Shown in pieces: positions 49,056-60,592 of a DNA stretch of 64,000 bases. Within the stretch, counting starts at the first letter, position 1. Each line of letters begins with the position of its first letter. Under the pieces are notes generated by a model. It saw nothing but the letters and a program-made list of their open reading frames with translations, did not search any database and was not told the DNA's origin. A program made the translations under genes and the position numbers. Source of the stretch: Hippopus hippopus (Eukaryota > Mollusca > Bivalvia > Cardiida > Cardiidae). The DNA lies in NCBI GenBank assembly GCA_946811185.2, contig OX328096.1, forward strand, positions 68,509,345-68,573,344. The letters run 5' to 3'.

Positions 49056-50134
49056 TAGTCCCCTACCGGCGAAGCCGAAGGGGACTTAAGGTTTGCACTC
49101 CGTCTGTCTGTCTGTCTGTCCGTCAGTCCGGCAAATCAGTTTTCCGGACTTTTTTTCTAAACGCTGGCAGATATTGAGCTGATTTTTGGTGTGTAAGTCA
49201 ACCACCATGAGTTACATTTTGACGAAATTACGGACCTTGGACTTAGAAATTTTCACTGAAAAAAAAGTTTTCCAGACTTTTTTTCTAAACGCTGGTAGCT
49301 ATTGAGCTGATTTTTGGTGTGCAAGTCAACCACCATTAGTTAGAGATCAAGTTTGAGTTTCGTTCCAGTCAGCTGATTTTTGACGAAATTACGGGCCTTG
49401 GACTTCGAAAATTTCACTGATAAAAGTTTTCTGGCTTTTTTTTTCTAAACACTGGCAGATATTAAGCTGATTTTTGGTGTCCAAGTCAACCACCATGAGT
49501 TACAGATCAAGTTTGAAATTTGTTCTGCTCCGCTGATTTTTGACGAAATTACGGGCCTTGGACTTAGAAATTTTCACAGAAAAAAACAGTTTTCCGGACT
49601 TTTTTTCAAAACCCTGGCAGATATTGAGCTGATTTTTGGTGTGTAAGTCAACCACCATGAGATACAGATCAAGTTCGAGTTTTGTTCCGGTCCACAGATT
49701 TTTGACGAAATTACGGGCATTGGACTTAGAAAATTTTACTGAAAAAACGGTTACCCTGTTTTTTTTTTTCTAAACGCTGGCAGATATTAAGCTGTGTTTT
49801 GGTATGTGAATTTACCACCATTGCATGCACACCCATATATGATCAAGTTCCAGTTTCGTTCCAGTCCACTGATTTTTGACAAAATTACGGGCCTTAAAAA
49901 TTTGCTTTTATGGGGGCATTTGTGTTTCATAAACACATCTTGTCTTAGTAAAACTTCTTAGTGAACTTACATTAACAAGGAAAAATGTTTATATATCTGG
50001 CTTTCATTAAAGCATTGCATACAAAGACAGACACGATGCTTATAATTCTGAAAGGGGGTCAAATATGTTCTTTCTCCTCCACATAGTTTCACAAATTATA
50101 TGTGCCAGCGATATATACGGCCGGTAGGGGACTA
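49056..50134 (+). mobile_element. Composite element T4 with about 160-bp tandem core and 16-bp TIRs
   Basis: TAGTCCCCTACCGGC and GCCGGTAGGGGACTA ends; head hairpin GTCCCCTACCGGCGAAGCCG/AAGGGGAC; (GTCT)n tract. Five units follow with ACGAAATTACGGGCCTTGGA at 49225, 49385, 49545, 49708 and 49882 and TGAGCTGATTTTTGGTGTG. No protein. Confidence 0.88.
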
Positions 50135-50687
50135 GGTATTGCTGTGCAATACTGTCAGAATGCTTGTTTATGTTGGAAAGTTACAGTACCTGAAAATTTC
50201 AACATCTGGTCAATTGTTTTGTCTAAGGATAAAAGTTTATGTTATATCTTCCAAAAAGTCCCAGCCTTTTGTAAGAAATAAATTACATATGGAAGTAGAA
50301 AAAGAGGAGGCACACAGAGCTTAACTCCCCGGAATGGACTTCTTTTTTTTAAATCGGAAGAAAATGAGAGGAAGATTTTTGACAATACAGTATATCACAA
50401 CAACCTGACAATGTAAGGTAACCAACTGCACAATGCTTTTCAGCATAATCCTAATCTACAATGTCTAGAAATACGATAAAACATAGGTACCATTATCTTT
50501 TTGCATTGAAATACTACAGCAAGGTAAATAATTTTTCCTAAACAAAGGCAGCAAAGTGTAATGTACATTGTACAAAATTTAGTATTCATATTAGTTCCAT
50601 TGTTGACGTAACAAAAAAAAGGGGAGTCAGATTGTTGTCTTGGGCCTTGTCAAAGAAACTTATCCTATGACCACATTTTGCGATTTT
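50135..50687. other. Stretch without recognised content
   Basis: A 61-residue plus frame at 50139 has no recognised motif. No repeat family found. Confidence 0.4.
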
Positions 50688-50914
50688 TAAACTCTCCCAA
50701 GAAACAAAATTATGATCTCGTTCAAAATCAAAGCATTTGCAGAAGACGAATTTAGTGAGCCTCAACTGATAAAAATTTGTCTTTGAAAGGATAAAAAGCT
50801 TTGTGGGAAACGGGAAAAAATGCTGATAACCAGCATATTTTCCTTCTCACATAATGATTTCAAAAGCTTTCCTCTTTAAGTTTGTTAAATCACGGGATTA
50901 TTTTTAAAAGTGTT
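50688..50914 (-). mobile_element. MITE-A copy, diverged
   Basis: TTAAACTCTCCCAAGAAACA to TTTTTAAAAGTGTTAAAA; tip GCTGATAACCAGC. Confidence 0.78.
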
Positions 50915-51234
50915 AAAACTTTAGAGATTTCATCCTTTATCATGCCAAATAATTTCTGTTGGTAATTAGGAATGCTTATTGCAGTGTACGTTGTATGTAT
51001 GCACTGTTGATTTAGACGTTGATAATAGGTTTCGTTGTGAAAAATAAAGGAATATTGACTTCATTTAACATCAAATTCAGCACAGATTAATACTTGAAAA
51101 ATATCTTGAATCTGATTATACATGAATACATGTAATAATCCAATATTTCTAGTATGTGGTCCTTTACAGAATGTCAGCTGTCACAAAGGTGAATAGGCTT
51201 TCAAAAATAGCATGAATACATTCACCATGTACCT
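50915..51234. other. Stretch without recognised content
   Basis: AT-rich, nothing recognised. Confidence 0.4.
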
Positions 51235-51447
51235 TTAACCCTTAAAACACTGGAACAATCTTAAGTTGGTTTTGTGGACAGTGTAGATCAAGATCAGACT
51301 GCACAGAATGTGCAGTCTGATCTTGGATCTACTCTGTCCACTACTTTGTTTCATATTCCAGCCCAAACAACCTTGAAATATCAGTATTTTGGCTGTTTTG
51401 TCTTACTGGAAAGGTCCATTTCATTAATTCAGCATTGTAAGTGTTAA
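51235..51447. mobile_element. MITE-B copy, full length reference
   Basis: TTAACCCTTAAAACACTGGA to GTAAGTGTTAA, 213 bp. Palindrome with GTAGATCAAGATCAGACTGC and the complement, loop AGAA. Shares TTAA with the next MITE-A. Confidence 0.9.
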
Positions 51448-51668
51448 CTCTTCACCACATAATCCTGTGTTTTAATTACCCTGAGGAAGAAGGCTTTTGA
51501 AAACATTATGGGAAAAGGAGAAAATGCTGGTAACCAGCATTTTTTCCCTTTTCCACAATGTTTTCTACTCTTTCAACAATAGAAATTATTTCAGCCACAG
51601 TTACTTTGTCATTCCCAAATGCTTTCAATTTGAACCATTCTAGAATTTTGTTGTTTGGTAAAGCGTTA
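51444..51668 (+). mobile_element. MITE-A copy, full length
   Basis: TTAACTCTTCACCACATAAT to TTTGGTAAAGCGTTA; hairpin at about 51495-51562. Confidence 0.92.
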
Positions 51669-52008
51669 TATGACTTGTTCAGATTTGGACGATCTAAACA
51701 TTGTAACGGTTACAATTAAAATTTTATCATTTATTTGAACAGAGTTGACATTTCCTCAATTTTAATTATCAGATCACATTGTCTCCACATAAATATGAAT
51801 CTTTGTTAAAATTTTACCCTATTATTATCAAAAGTCAAATTTCAATGAACAACAACCTTTACGTCCTTTCTGAACCAGGCGACAAACCCATGTGTCCAAA
51901 TGGACAATTCATTTTACTTTGTCTGGGACTACAATGCCATAATATCTTTTCATATCAACTGTGTCAAGCTTGCTTCATTTTATATCCTCAGGTCATAAAC
52001 ATGGTCTG

Positions 52009-52480
52009 TATTCACCAACCATTAAGTTCATTCAAAGTCTAATTTTAGACATAGAAAGCAACAAAACTTCCGATTGGCTAAACTAAATCCAGGGTCTGTA
52101 TTCAACAACCATTCTTAATTTCATTCCAAGATCTTATTATAGACGTAGAAAGCAAGAAAACTTCTGGTTGGCTAAACCATTAAATTTTGGTTTAGCCAGT
52201 CAGAAGTTGTGTTACTTTTAAATTTAGAAATTACTTTAGAATAAGACAAAGAATGGTTGGTGAATATGTGTCATTAAATCTGGGTCAGTATTCACCAACC
52301 ATTCTTAAAACATTCTCAGTCTTATTTTGCAAAATTTTCTAAATTTGAAAGTATCACAATTTCTGATTGGCTGAACTATTTGGCTAAACCAAATCAGAAG
52401 TTGTGTTACTTTCAAGTTTAGAAAATATCAGATATGAAGACAAGGAATATTCCTAAGAATGTTTTGTGAATATATCTCAT
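52009..52480. mobile_element. Cluster of H2 palindromic elements
   Basis: A half copy (52009-52090), then a copy from GGTCTGTATTCAACAACC to GGTTGGTGAATATG (52096-52268), then another from GGTCAGTATTCACCAACC (52288) to TTTTGTGAATATATC (52475). Centres carry TTGGCTAAACC/GGTTTAGCC. Confidence 0.78.
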
Positions 52481-52533
52481 GGTCTTCCTCAAACGATGCT
52501 GAATCCATTTCAGTCTGAATAGTGAAACTGTCT

Positions 52534-54078
52534 TTAACCCTTTACCAAACAATCCCTGGTTTTTACGACCCAGAGGAAGAAGCCTTCTGAAAACATTGTG
52601 GGAAAATTTTTCCACAATGTTTTCTACTCTTCTAAAGTCAAGTTTCAATTTTTGAGTCACGTTTATTTTGTCGTCTGCAAATACTTTCAGTTTGGACAAG
52701 TCTAAAGGTTTGGTCACACAGAGGTAACAGACGAGTAACTGATAAAAAATCATTTTATCCGTTCGTATCCGTTTTATGTCCGTTTCTTATCTGGTGAATC
52801 TGCTACTTGTCTGGTGATGTCCGTTCCGTCCGGTTGGAACTTTTGAGCGTGTTAAAAAATTTCCACCGGACAAAACGGACAGAGACATGCAAATGACAGA
52901 CTTTGGATGCATCAGACTATTTATACCCTCGGCATGTCACGTGACCGGTACGTTCCTCGTACATTGATGTTCGGCACATTTCCGTTCATCATACCTTGGA
53001 AGAACGTTTTGTCAGGTTCTCATGCGTTGCACTTCCGTTTTATCCAGTACAAGTCTGTTACTTGTGCGGTGATATCCGTTAATAGACCGTTTATTATCCG
53101 GTACATATCTGGTAAACGTGCATTTTTTTCTGTTACATGTGCGGCAGACTTCCCGAAAGTTCATAAAAAGTGTCAGACATTCGGTCTGACAAGGCCTGAA
53201 AATCTGTCAGACCGAAAGAAAATCTGTTAGACCGAAAGAAAATTTAACAAAAACAAAGAAAACATAAGAAAGAAAAGTAACAGTTATATCAACTTTATGC
53301 ATATAATGCTGTTAACCTATTTCTGTACTCATTAAGACTTTCAAAAGTCACTGAAATTTCTGTTCACTCTATTTATTCTCTGCTGAATGTCATTACTTGT
53401 CAGACCGAATCAAATTTAACAAAAACAAAGATGGTGAAGTTTAGATTTTTCATGGTCGTCAACTGCGAATGCTCTACAATTTGTGCGTCCAAGAATAAAT
53501 GTGTTGTAATGCGAAGATGTCGGTCTGTTCTTACTTTCTCGCCGTGAAAATCCTGACAGTCTGTGCAGCCTATTTGCACCTTTTCCGAGTCATAAACGAA
53601 TCATTCTCGTTGCTATTTCCATTTCTCATTAGATTTTCTCTCCAGTCTCCTTTTCTCATATTCTTTTTTCTTTTCAGAGTGCTCTTCTGACGTTAATTTT
53701 CTTTTTTACCGGGTTGCGCACTTTCGTAATATTTTAACGACACCATTTTTGTCCGAAACGTTGTGATAACGTTTTCAGCGGGTCAGAATAAATGCCGGAC
53801 AGTCGGACCGATCCGGCCTGAAAAATCGTCGGTCCTCGTCAAGATTCGTCGGTCATGTCCGTCGGACCGACGTGTTTCACGAAGTCTGGTGCGGTACTTG
53901 TGCGGTCATTATGTGGCTTCTTCACTCCACACACCAATCGCATGAGCGTCGAGCGGCAGAGGAGATTAATTTTGTCCACGGGTAACCAAATTCTGCATGT
54001 TTTTGTCTGTTTCTCCTCCATTACATATTCGTTAGCCGGTCTGACAAAGCCTTAAAATTTTGTTGTTTGGTAAAGAGT
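52534..54078 (+). mobile_element. MITE-A copy, hairpin shortened, split by a 1.33-kb insertion
   Basis: TTAACCCTTTACCAAACAAT start; hairpin reduced to AACATTGTGGGAAAATTTTTCCACAATGTT; flank to GGACAAGTCTAAA (52709). It resumes near 54049 with TAAAATTTTGTTGTTTGGTA and ends AGAGTTAA. Confidence 0.85.
52710..54048. mobile_element. CpG-richer insertion inside MITE-A, unclassified
   Basis: GGTTTGGTCACACAGAGG opens it. Diverged internal repeats share TACTTGTGCGGTGATATCCG (near 53067 and 53897) and TCCGTT. A second block has GTCAGACATTCGGTCTGACA and TCAGACCGAAAG repeats. It ends GGTCTGACAAAGCC. No TIR or duplication found. Frames at 52907-53230 and 53499-53690 have no recognised motif. May be two nested elements. 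Confidence 0.6.
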
Positions 54079-54230
54079 TAAAATCTGATGAGCTTTAAGT
54101 TTTTCATAATGGGAGCTGCCAGGGAGGATCTGCCTAATTTTTCTTTGTTTGTACATCATTTTTTATGATGGAAACTCCATCTCTAGGACAGCCATAGTGG
54201 ACCAGGATTAGTTGCTTATTGTAATAGATC

Positions 54231-54593
54231 TGGATCCGTTTTCACCTAAACCATTCTTAAGAACATTTTTTGTCTCAAGATTTTTTTTTTCTAAAATTAA
54301 AAGTAACAAAGTAACGCAAGTTCTGATTAGCTAAACCATTTTTTAAGGCTTAGATCAAGAATACTGTTAAGTATTCAGAGCTCCAGATAAGAGGGAGTGA
54401 TGGTATGCCAGAGTCATTATTTCTCTTCGAAACCCTATGTTGTTGGTACTCATTAGAATCGTCTCGATGAGACGATTATAATGAGTACCCACAATATAGG
54501 GTTTAGTGGAGAATAATGAACATTGTAAATTTTGAAATCAAAATCACTCCCTCTATGTGGAGCTCTGAAGTGTGGTTGGTGAATACAGGCCCT
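54231..54593. mobile_element. H2 palindromic element with H3 nested inside
   Basis: GGATCCGTTTTCACCTAAAC to TTGGTGAATACAGGCCCTG; TTCTGATTAGCTAAACCATT on the left side. The right arm is replaced by the H3 insertion. Confidence 0.65.
54376..54568. mobile_element. Palindromic element H3
   Basis: CAGAGCTCCAGATAAGAGGG and CCTCTATGTGGAGCTCTG ends, inner AAACCCTATGTTGTTGGTAC/GTACCCACAATATAGGGTTT, centre AATCGTCTCGATGAGACGATT. Nearly the whole 193 bp can pair. Confidence 0.82.
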
Positions 54594-54599
54594 GAACTT

Positions 54600-55232
54600 C
54601 CTTTACCTCTTTAGTTCATAAAGGAAATGTCTGCCTGAGGATTGAATTTTAGGTGTTGGAGCCAGAATAAAATTCTGTTGAATCCATTTGAATGTCAGGG
54701 AATCTGTGAACTTTAGATAGGATTACTGGATGTCTGTCTAGACAGTTTGTATGGTAATATTGGATGTTACTTCTTAGAATGCCAAGCACAAGGTTATTAG
54801 CTACTGTGAATATTGTAGAGGATGATCAAACAGCACAAGCATTAGCATTGATAACAAAAAGGACAAGTTTTGTCTTACATTAATGTTGAACCAAGTAGAC
54901 TGGAAAACAAACATTATGTAAATGCTATGTGAGAATCTTGATGGTGTTCTTTACTTGTCAAGATAAAATGTTACAATAATGCATACATGCATGTTGATGT
55001 TTGATATCTGTCACAGACCATGTAAAAGTTTTGTGACAAATGCAAAAATTGCACTTATTTGAATTTCCTTTATTCTACTGTTGTTGTTTCTTTCTTGCAT
55101 GAAAGGTTGATATCTCATACTGGTATTTGGTACTTTCCACAAGCTGACGTGACACCTTCAACTGCCTATAACCCATTTCATACTGAAAAGCTACCAGTAT
55201 TTTCAGATTTACTAAAATCTGTTGCAAATTGC
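54600..55232. other. Stretch without recognised content
   Basis: No repeat or exon identified. Confidence 0.4.
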
Positions 55233-55464
55233 TTAACTCTTTACCACACAGTCCCGAATTTTAACGACCCTGATGCTGAGAAGGCTTTTGTAAACATTGT
55301 GGGGAAAAGGAGAAAATGCTGGTAACCAGCATTTTCTCCCTTTCCCACCCAGTTTTCTACTCTTTCTGGTTTAAGCCCCATCCTCTGTGTCACAATTAAT
55401 TTGTCATTTTCAAATACTTTCAATATGGACCAGTCTTTAATTTTGTTGTTTGGTAAAGAGTAAA
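55233..55464 (+). mobile_element. MITE-A copy, full length
   Basis: TTAACTCTTTACCACACAGT to TTTGGTAAAGAGTAAA; hairpin 55292-55357 with outer mismatches. Confidence 0.92.
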
Positions 55465-55582
55465 AGGACAAACACAGGAAGGCAAAGAAAGGATTTTTTT
55501 TTCTAACAGTGTGAAAATTTGTGGGAATAAGAACAGTAATTGCTTTTTGTATGCAAATGTACCTTTTTCCTCAGTGTTTTTG

Positions 55583-55809
55583 TTAACCCTTTACCACACA
55601 ATCCCGACTTAACAACCATGAGAAAGAAGCCTTCTGAAAACATTGTGGCAAAAGGAGAAAATGCTGGTAACCAGCATTTTCTCCTTTTGCCACAATGTTT
55701 TCTTCTCTTTCCAAAAGGAATTTCAAATTTTCAGTCACTTTTATTTTGTCGTCTGCAAATGCTTTCAATTAGGACCAGTCTAAATTTTTGTCGTTTGGTA
55801 AAGGGTTAA
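55583..55809 (+). mobile_element. MITE-A copy, full length, paired arm change
   Basis: TTAACCCTTTACCACACAAT to TTTGGTAAAGGGTTAA, 227 bp. Both arms carry the same change, GTGGCAAAAGG and CCTTTTGCCAC; all 33 pairs intact (55635-55701). Confidence 0.96.
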
Positions 55810-55854
55810 AGTGTAGACTAGATGTACAGGGTCCAAAGAGGTCTGTATTACCTG

Positions 55855-56084
55855 TTAACTAACTACCACGAAATCCGGAGCTTTAACAGTCCTGAGGAAA
55901 TAGCCTTTTGAAAACATTGTGGGAAAAGGAGAAAATGCTGGTAAACAGCATTTTCTCCTTAATTCCCTTAAGGTTTTCTACACATTCTCAGACATTAACC
56001 ACTCTTTCAACAAAATTTGATTCGTCAGTGCAAATGCTTTCAATTTGGACTAGTCCAAAATTTTGTCGTTTGGTATAGAGTTAA
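55855..56084 (+). mobile_element. MITE-A copy, full length
   Basis: TTAACTAACTACCACGAAAT to TTTGGTATAGAGTTAA; outer right arm mutated. Confidence 0.9.
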
Positions 56085-56093
56085 TAGGTTTAA

Positions 56094-56321
56094 TTAGCCC
56101 TTTCCAACACAATCCCCTGTTTTAATGACCCAAAGAAAAAGGGATATTTTAAATGTCTGAAAATGAGAAAATGCTGTTAACCAGCATTTTTCTCCTTTTA
56201 CCACTATGTTTTTCTACCCTTTCAAAGACAAATTCCACTATTTGAGTCTCAGTTAACTTGTAGCATGAAGGTGCTCTCAGTTTGGACAAGTCTAAGAATT
56301 TGTCGTCTGACAAAGGGTTAA
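56094..56321 (+). mobile_element. MITE-A copy, full length
   Basis: TTAGCCCTTTCCAACACAAT to TCTGACAAAGGGTTAA; left arm mutated (TTAAATGTCTGAAAATGAG). Confidence 0.88.
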
Positions 56322-56551
56322 AATAAGTTTGTTTTAAAAATAGCTCAGTCAAGTGATCAGACATGATACATGTACCGCAATGCGCTTTGACTTTTGCAGT
56401 ATTGTACAAAACTACATATGACTTTTTTTGCGCATCATTTACCAAATTGCATGTGTTTGACATTTGGGAAAAAATTAACATTTTATTGAGGAAATATTGT
56501 TAAGGTAAGGGGAGTGGGGGATGGTTCACGTCTTTATAATCATACCAAAGT

Positions 56552-56779
56552 TTAACACTTTACCACACAATGCCGACTTTTAACGACCCTGAAGAAGAAG
56601 CCTTTTGAAAACATAGTGGGAAAAGGAGAAAATGCAGGTAACCAGCATTTTCTCCTTTTCCCACAATGTTTTCTACCCTATCAAACAAAAATCGCATCAA
56701 TGAACCACATTGATATTGTCGTCTGCAAATGCTTTCAATTTGGGCAGGTCTAAAATTTTGTTGTGTGGTAAAGGGTTAA
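56552..56779 (+). mobile_element. MITE-A copy, full length, near consensus
   Basis: TTAACACTTTACCACACAAT to GTGTGGTAAAGGGTTAA, 228 bp, hairpin with two mismatches. Confidence 0.95.
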
Positions 56780-57221
56780 AGACATTTTATTTCTGAATTT
56801 TTAAGTAAATCATTAGTTCATAAGACAGAGATATTTTTAAAAAAAAAAATTAAGGTGTTTATACCAATTCTTATAACTCTTTTCGGACATATTTTTTATT
56901 TCGTCCCAGAATTTTGCAAAAGCGTGTGGCAATGTCATGTGATCAATAACATGCTGAATATGGGATTGTATTCAAATTGGTATGATGACAACAAATCAGG
57001 TCCTAGTTTCCAAAATTGAACAGTTTCAGATTGCAAAAGGACCATTCCTTTATTTGAACGTCAAAACTGCACCTAATAATAATAATGTTACAGAGTCTAT
57101 TTGTTGATGTCTGTTTAAACTTGCAGAAAAAAACTATATCTAGTACTATTCATCAGTTTATTACAAGATAATTTGATGCTGAGGCAAAAATTCCAACAAA
57201 AAATCAAAACATTTTTTCCCT
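56780..57221. other. Stretch without recognised content
   Basis: AT-rich, nothing recognised. Confidence 0.4.
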
Positions 57222-57449
57222 TTAACTCTTTATTGCTCAATGCCCACTATTAACGACAATGGAAAAGAAGCCGCTCGAAAACATTGTTAGAAAAGAAGAA
57301 AATGTTTGTAACCAGCATTTTCTTCTTTTCCTACAATGTTTTCTACTTTATCAAAGAAAAATTGCTCCATCTGAGCCACATTTAATTTGTCGCCTGGAAA
57401 TGCTTTCACTTTGGACAGGGCTAAAATTTTGTTGTATGGTAAGAGTTAA
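57222..57449 (+). mobile_element. MITE-A copy, full length, GAAG-variant hairpin
   Basis: TTAACTCTTTATTGCTCAAT to ATGGTAAGAGTTAA; arms AGAAAAGAAGAAAATG and CATTTTCTTCTTTTC, the GGAG-to-GAAG change being on both arms. Confidence 0.92.
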
Positions 57450-57589
57450 AAGAGTGCAATAATTATGGAATAAATGTGTCACACAAGCAGATCTCTATGA
57501 TTTAATCTCAAATGACAGTTTTGTTTGCAATAAGTCATATGATATGGAATTTAAAAGCTCCAGGAAAATATTCATTCAACTTTTTATCC

Positions 57590-57792
57590 TGTACCAACAA
57601 TCTGGAATTTTACCAATCCTAAGGGAGAGACTTTCAAAACTTTGTGGGAAAAGAAGAAAATGCTGGTAACCAGCATTTTCTTCTTTTCCTACAATGTTTT
57701 CTACCTTATTAGAGAACCTAAGCTCGTCTATACCTGTTATGAATGTTATCTACAAATGTGAATTTGGAAGAGTTCAAAAGTTGTAGTTAAGG
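57590..57792 (+). mobile_element. MITE-A copy, GAAG-variant hairpin
   Basis: TGTACCAACAATCTGGAATT to AGTTGTAGTTAA; arms GGAAAAGAAGAAAATGCTGG and complement, left TTAA decayed. Confidence 0.85.
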
Positions 57793-57825
57793 AACAAAAG
57801 TGAAGACCAGATGACTTTTTTTTTT

Positions 57826-58009
57826 TACTTGTCAACATTAATGGCATAAATGCAGACAACAACAGTTACTTAAGTGTGGCTAAAGGAATGGCATGGCTAT
57901 AAAACATTTTGTTAGTAGCATTTTCTCTTTTTTTCCCTACAAATTGTGACAATGTTAGATAAGCTTCAGGATAATGAAAATCAAGCTTCGCTTGGTGAAG
58001 GGTTAAGGG
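57826..58009 (-). mobile_element. MITE-A copy, diverged
   Basis: TTTACTTGTCAACATTAATG, AGTGTGGCTAAAGGAATGGC, partial right arm, end CTTGGTGAAGGGTTAA. Confidence 0.7.
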
Positions 58010-58059
58010 TTAACATGCAGGATTCAAGTTTTAAGTTGATTTTGGGGATAGTCAATTCA

Positions 58060-58281
58060 TGAACCCTATACCAGACAATCATGTGTTTTAATGCCAATTA
58101 TAGGAGAGACTTTCGAAAACATTGTTGAAAAAGGAGCAAATGTTTGTAAACAGCATTTTCTCCTCTTCCAACAATTTTTTAAAATTTTTGATGAAGAGCA
58201 ATTTATCTATTGAGCTACATTTAATTTGTTGCCTACAGGTGCCATCACTTGCTTGTGAAATTTGTTGTGGTAAAGTTTTAA
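58060..58281 (+). mobile_element. MITE-A copy
   Basis: TGAACCCTATACCAGACAAT to GTGGTAAAGTTTTAA; shares TTAA with the next copy. Confidence 0.85.
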
Positions 58282-58527
58282 CCCTTTATCACACAATCCT
58301 GTGTTTGAATGATCCTAAAGAAGAAGACTTTTGAAAACATTGTTGAAAACAGGGAAATGTGCTGGTAAGCATTTTTTTTTTCTTTTTTCAACAATGTTTT
58401 CTACCCTTCCAATAACAAGTTTCAATTTTTGACCTACATTATATTCGATTTTATTTTGTCTTCATTAAAAAATTTAATGTTTGTAATTTGAATGAGTCTA
58501 AAACTTTGTGTTGTGGTAAAGAGTTAA
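58278..58527 (+). mobile_element. MITE-A copy, longer right flank
   Basis: TTAACCCTTTATCACACAAT to TGTGGTAAAGAGTTAA, 250 bp; loop region GTGCTGGTAAGCA then a T run. Confidence 0.9.
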
Positions 58528-58985
58528 TGCAGGAAATGTCACAACAGTGATTTCTTTGACGGCCTCCAGAATATGAAATGTATTTTCTATTGGTTGTTAT
58601 CTATGCAACCTTGCAACCATCCGGGACAACATTCAGCATGAAGATACTAGAATGATTATAGTTTCATAAAATATAGTAAAGATGAAATGGGTTAAAAACT
58701 AGCTGAAAACTAGTATAGATGTATCTTTATGCAGGCTAATTTTTAATCATAAAGCACCAACCACAACTTCAGGTAATACCTCAAAGCACACTTGGTATCT
58801 ACATGTACATTGTAGGATATTTCATGACATATTCTGACAAAAATATTGTGGTAAAAGAAGCATCTATTTCTTTCTTCTCCGCTGAAAATGTCCATTCCAT
58901 TCTGTTCAGAGCTTTAAGGATATAAAGCGCAGACAAACTTGTGTATGTGATAATGAGTTTAGTAGATCCTGTCTGGAAATCTAGG
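58528..58985. other. Stretch without recognised content
   Basis: No repeat or exon identified. Confidence 0.4.
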
Positions 58986-59192
58986 TTAACCCTTCGTCAA
59001 ACAATCCCATATTTTGCATGGACACTTAGAAAGGAAGTCTTTATGAAAACATTGTGGGAAAAGAAGAAAATGCTGGTAACCAGCATTTTCTTCTTTTCCC
59101 ACAATGTTTTCCAACCTATCAGAGCTCTATCCCATCATTTGAGCTTTTAATAACTGGCAAGTCTAACACTTTGTGGTCTGGTAAAGCATTAA
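58986..59192 (+). mobile_element. MITE-A copy, full length, GAAG-variant hairpin
   Basis: TTAACCCTTCGTCAAACAAT to TCTGGTAAAGCATTAA; perfect arms AACATTGTGGGAAAAGAAGA and complement (59047-59112); right flank lacks the AAATGCTTTC block. Confidence 0.93.
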
Positions 59193-59345
59193 TATAGTTT
59201 ATTGATTGACACTTTCAGACACAAGTAATACAGAGGTATCCCATCAGGAGACGGTTCCAGATAGACGACAGAATGGCGTAACCCACTACAGACTGCCGAC
59301 AAATACTCAACCAATCAAAGGTAGGGAAATATTGGGGATGCCTGA

Positions 59346-59552
59346 TTAACCCTTTACCAAATGACAGAATTTTCAACTTGTCAGAATTGAGAGCGGTTTC
59401 AGACAACAATTTAAAATTTGGTTTAGAGAGTAGGAAGCATTGTATGAAAAGGAAAAAATGCTGGTTACCAGCGTTTTCTCCTTTTCCAGCCATATTGTTT
59501 AAAGCTTCCTTTTTAGGGGGCTGTTAAACACGGGAACATTTGGTAAATGGGT
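59346..59552 (-). mobile_element. MITE-A copy
   Basis: TTAACCCTTTACCAAATGAC to TTTGGTAAATGGGTTAC; hairpin with several mismatches. Confidence 0.87.
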
Positions 59553-60034
59553 TACCCGGTAGCTTTTACAGATGTAGCTATGTGAGTAACATGGATAGGA
59601 CAAATTTTGATAAAGATCTTCTGCAAATGGCTTTGATAATGTTTGCCCTAGAGGAAAAGTTCTACATCTTGTCACAATATTTTCTTGGCAACAATTTTTT
59701 ATTGATTCAATTGTCATTAATTTGGAAAATGTATAATTCAGTTTATGTGGAAATGGCTAAATTAATGTGGCAGAGAAGCAGGGAGTTAATTTTTCTTCCT
59801 GGCTTTTTGGTATTTCTGACTTTATAGAACTAAGTTGTTTATTGGCTGCGAGGTCATATGCAGAATGATATGCCTCTAGAAGACATAGAAATTATGAAAT
59901 AGAGAAAAGTCCACATCGAGCAATTTCTTTTATTGACTCCTAGTATTCCTTATTTACATTATGACCATCATTTAATTTAAATCCTTCAATACTGTTATTT
60001 CAAGCTTATTTCACAGGAATATGTAACAGAGTAC
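59553..60034. other. Stretch without recognised content
   Basis: A 95-residue plus frame at 59540-59827 has no motif, no splice sites and begins inside the MITE-A end. Confidence 0.4.
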
Positions 60035-60110
60035 GAGAAAGTGTGGATCTTAGATTAGACTGCTTGTTCTGTGAAGTCTGGTAATGATTATACTATCTAT
60101 TGAGCATCTA
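60035..60110. mobile_element. MITE-B fragment
   Basis: GATCTTAGATTAGACTGCTT and GTGAAGTCTGGTAATGATTA. Confidence 0.5.
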
Positions 60111-60269
60111 AAGTCTGATCCAGTGCTAAGCATGTCAGGGACAACAATAATGCTTTTGTAATAAAACTCTTAAGATCAGACTGCAAAGCCAGAGCACCCA
60201 TGTAATATTTTGTGAAATATCATGGCCAAAACGGAGAGCCGTGGATTTGTATTAATGTTTTGTTCTTTT

Positions 60270-60476
60270 CATCTGTCCCTGAGCCTGGTAGCATACAGGA
60301 CTTAAGAACGGGAGTTTCTGGTTGGAATCCCCAGCTCGACTGGGGATGAGGATTGACCCATTGTGTAGCCATTGGGTTGGTAAAAGAAACTTCGAGAAAG
60401 CACGGATAGGTGTACTGGCAGCCATCACTGAAATAATGTTGAAAACAGTGTTTTAACACCATACAAACAAACAAAG
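60270..60476 (+). mobile_element. SINE, 3' two thirds
   Basis: Box B-like TCTGGTTGGAATCCCC, body GAAAGCACGGATAGGTGTAC, CTGAAATAATGTTGAAAACA and tail (ACAA)n. Confidence 0.72.
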
Positions 60477-60592
60477 CATAATTATTATGGGCAATTCAAT
60501 TACTCATGGTCTAGTCTCATAATAATAGACAAATCACACACCTACTGAAGTGAAATAAAGGAGAAACAATGTAAAGAAAAAATTTGCGTTAC

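Noticed and set aside
52907..53230. 107-residue plus-strand frame in the CpG-richer insert
   Set aside because: No recognised domain, and it crosses repeated blocks of the insertion.
59540..59827. 95-residue plus-strand frame
   Set aside because: Starts within a MITE-A end and has no splice sites or recognised motif.
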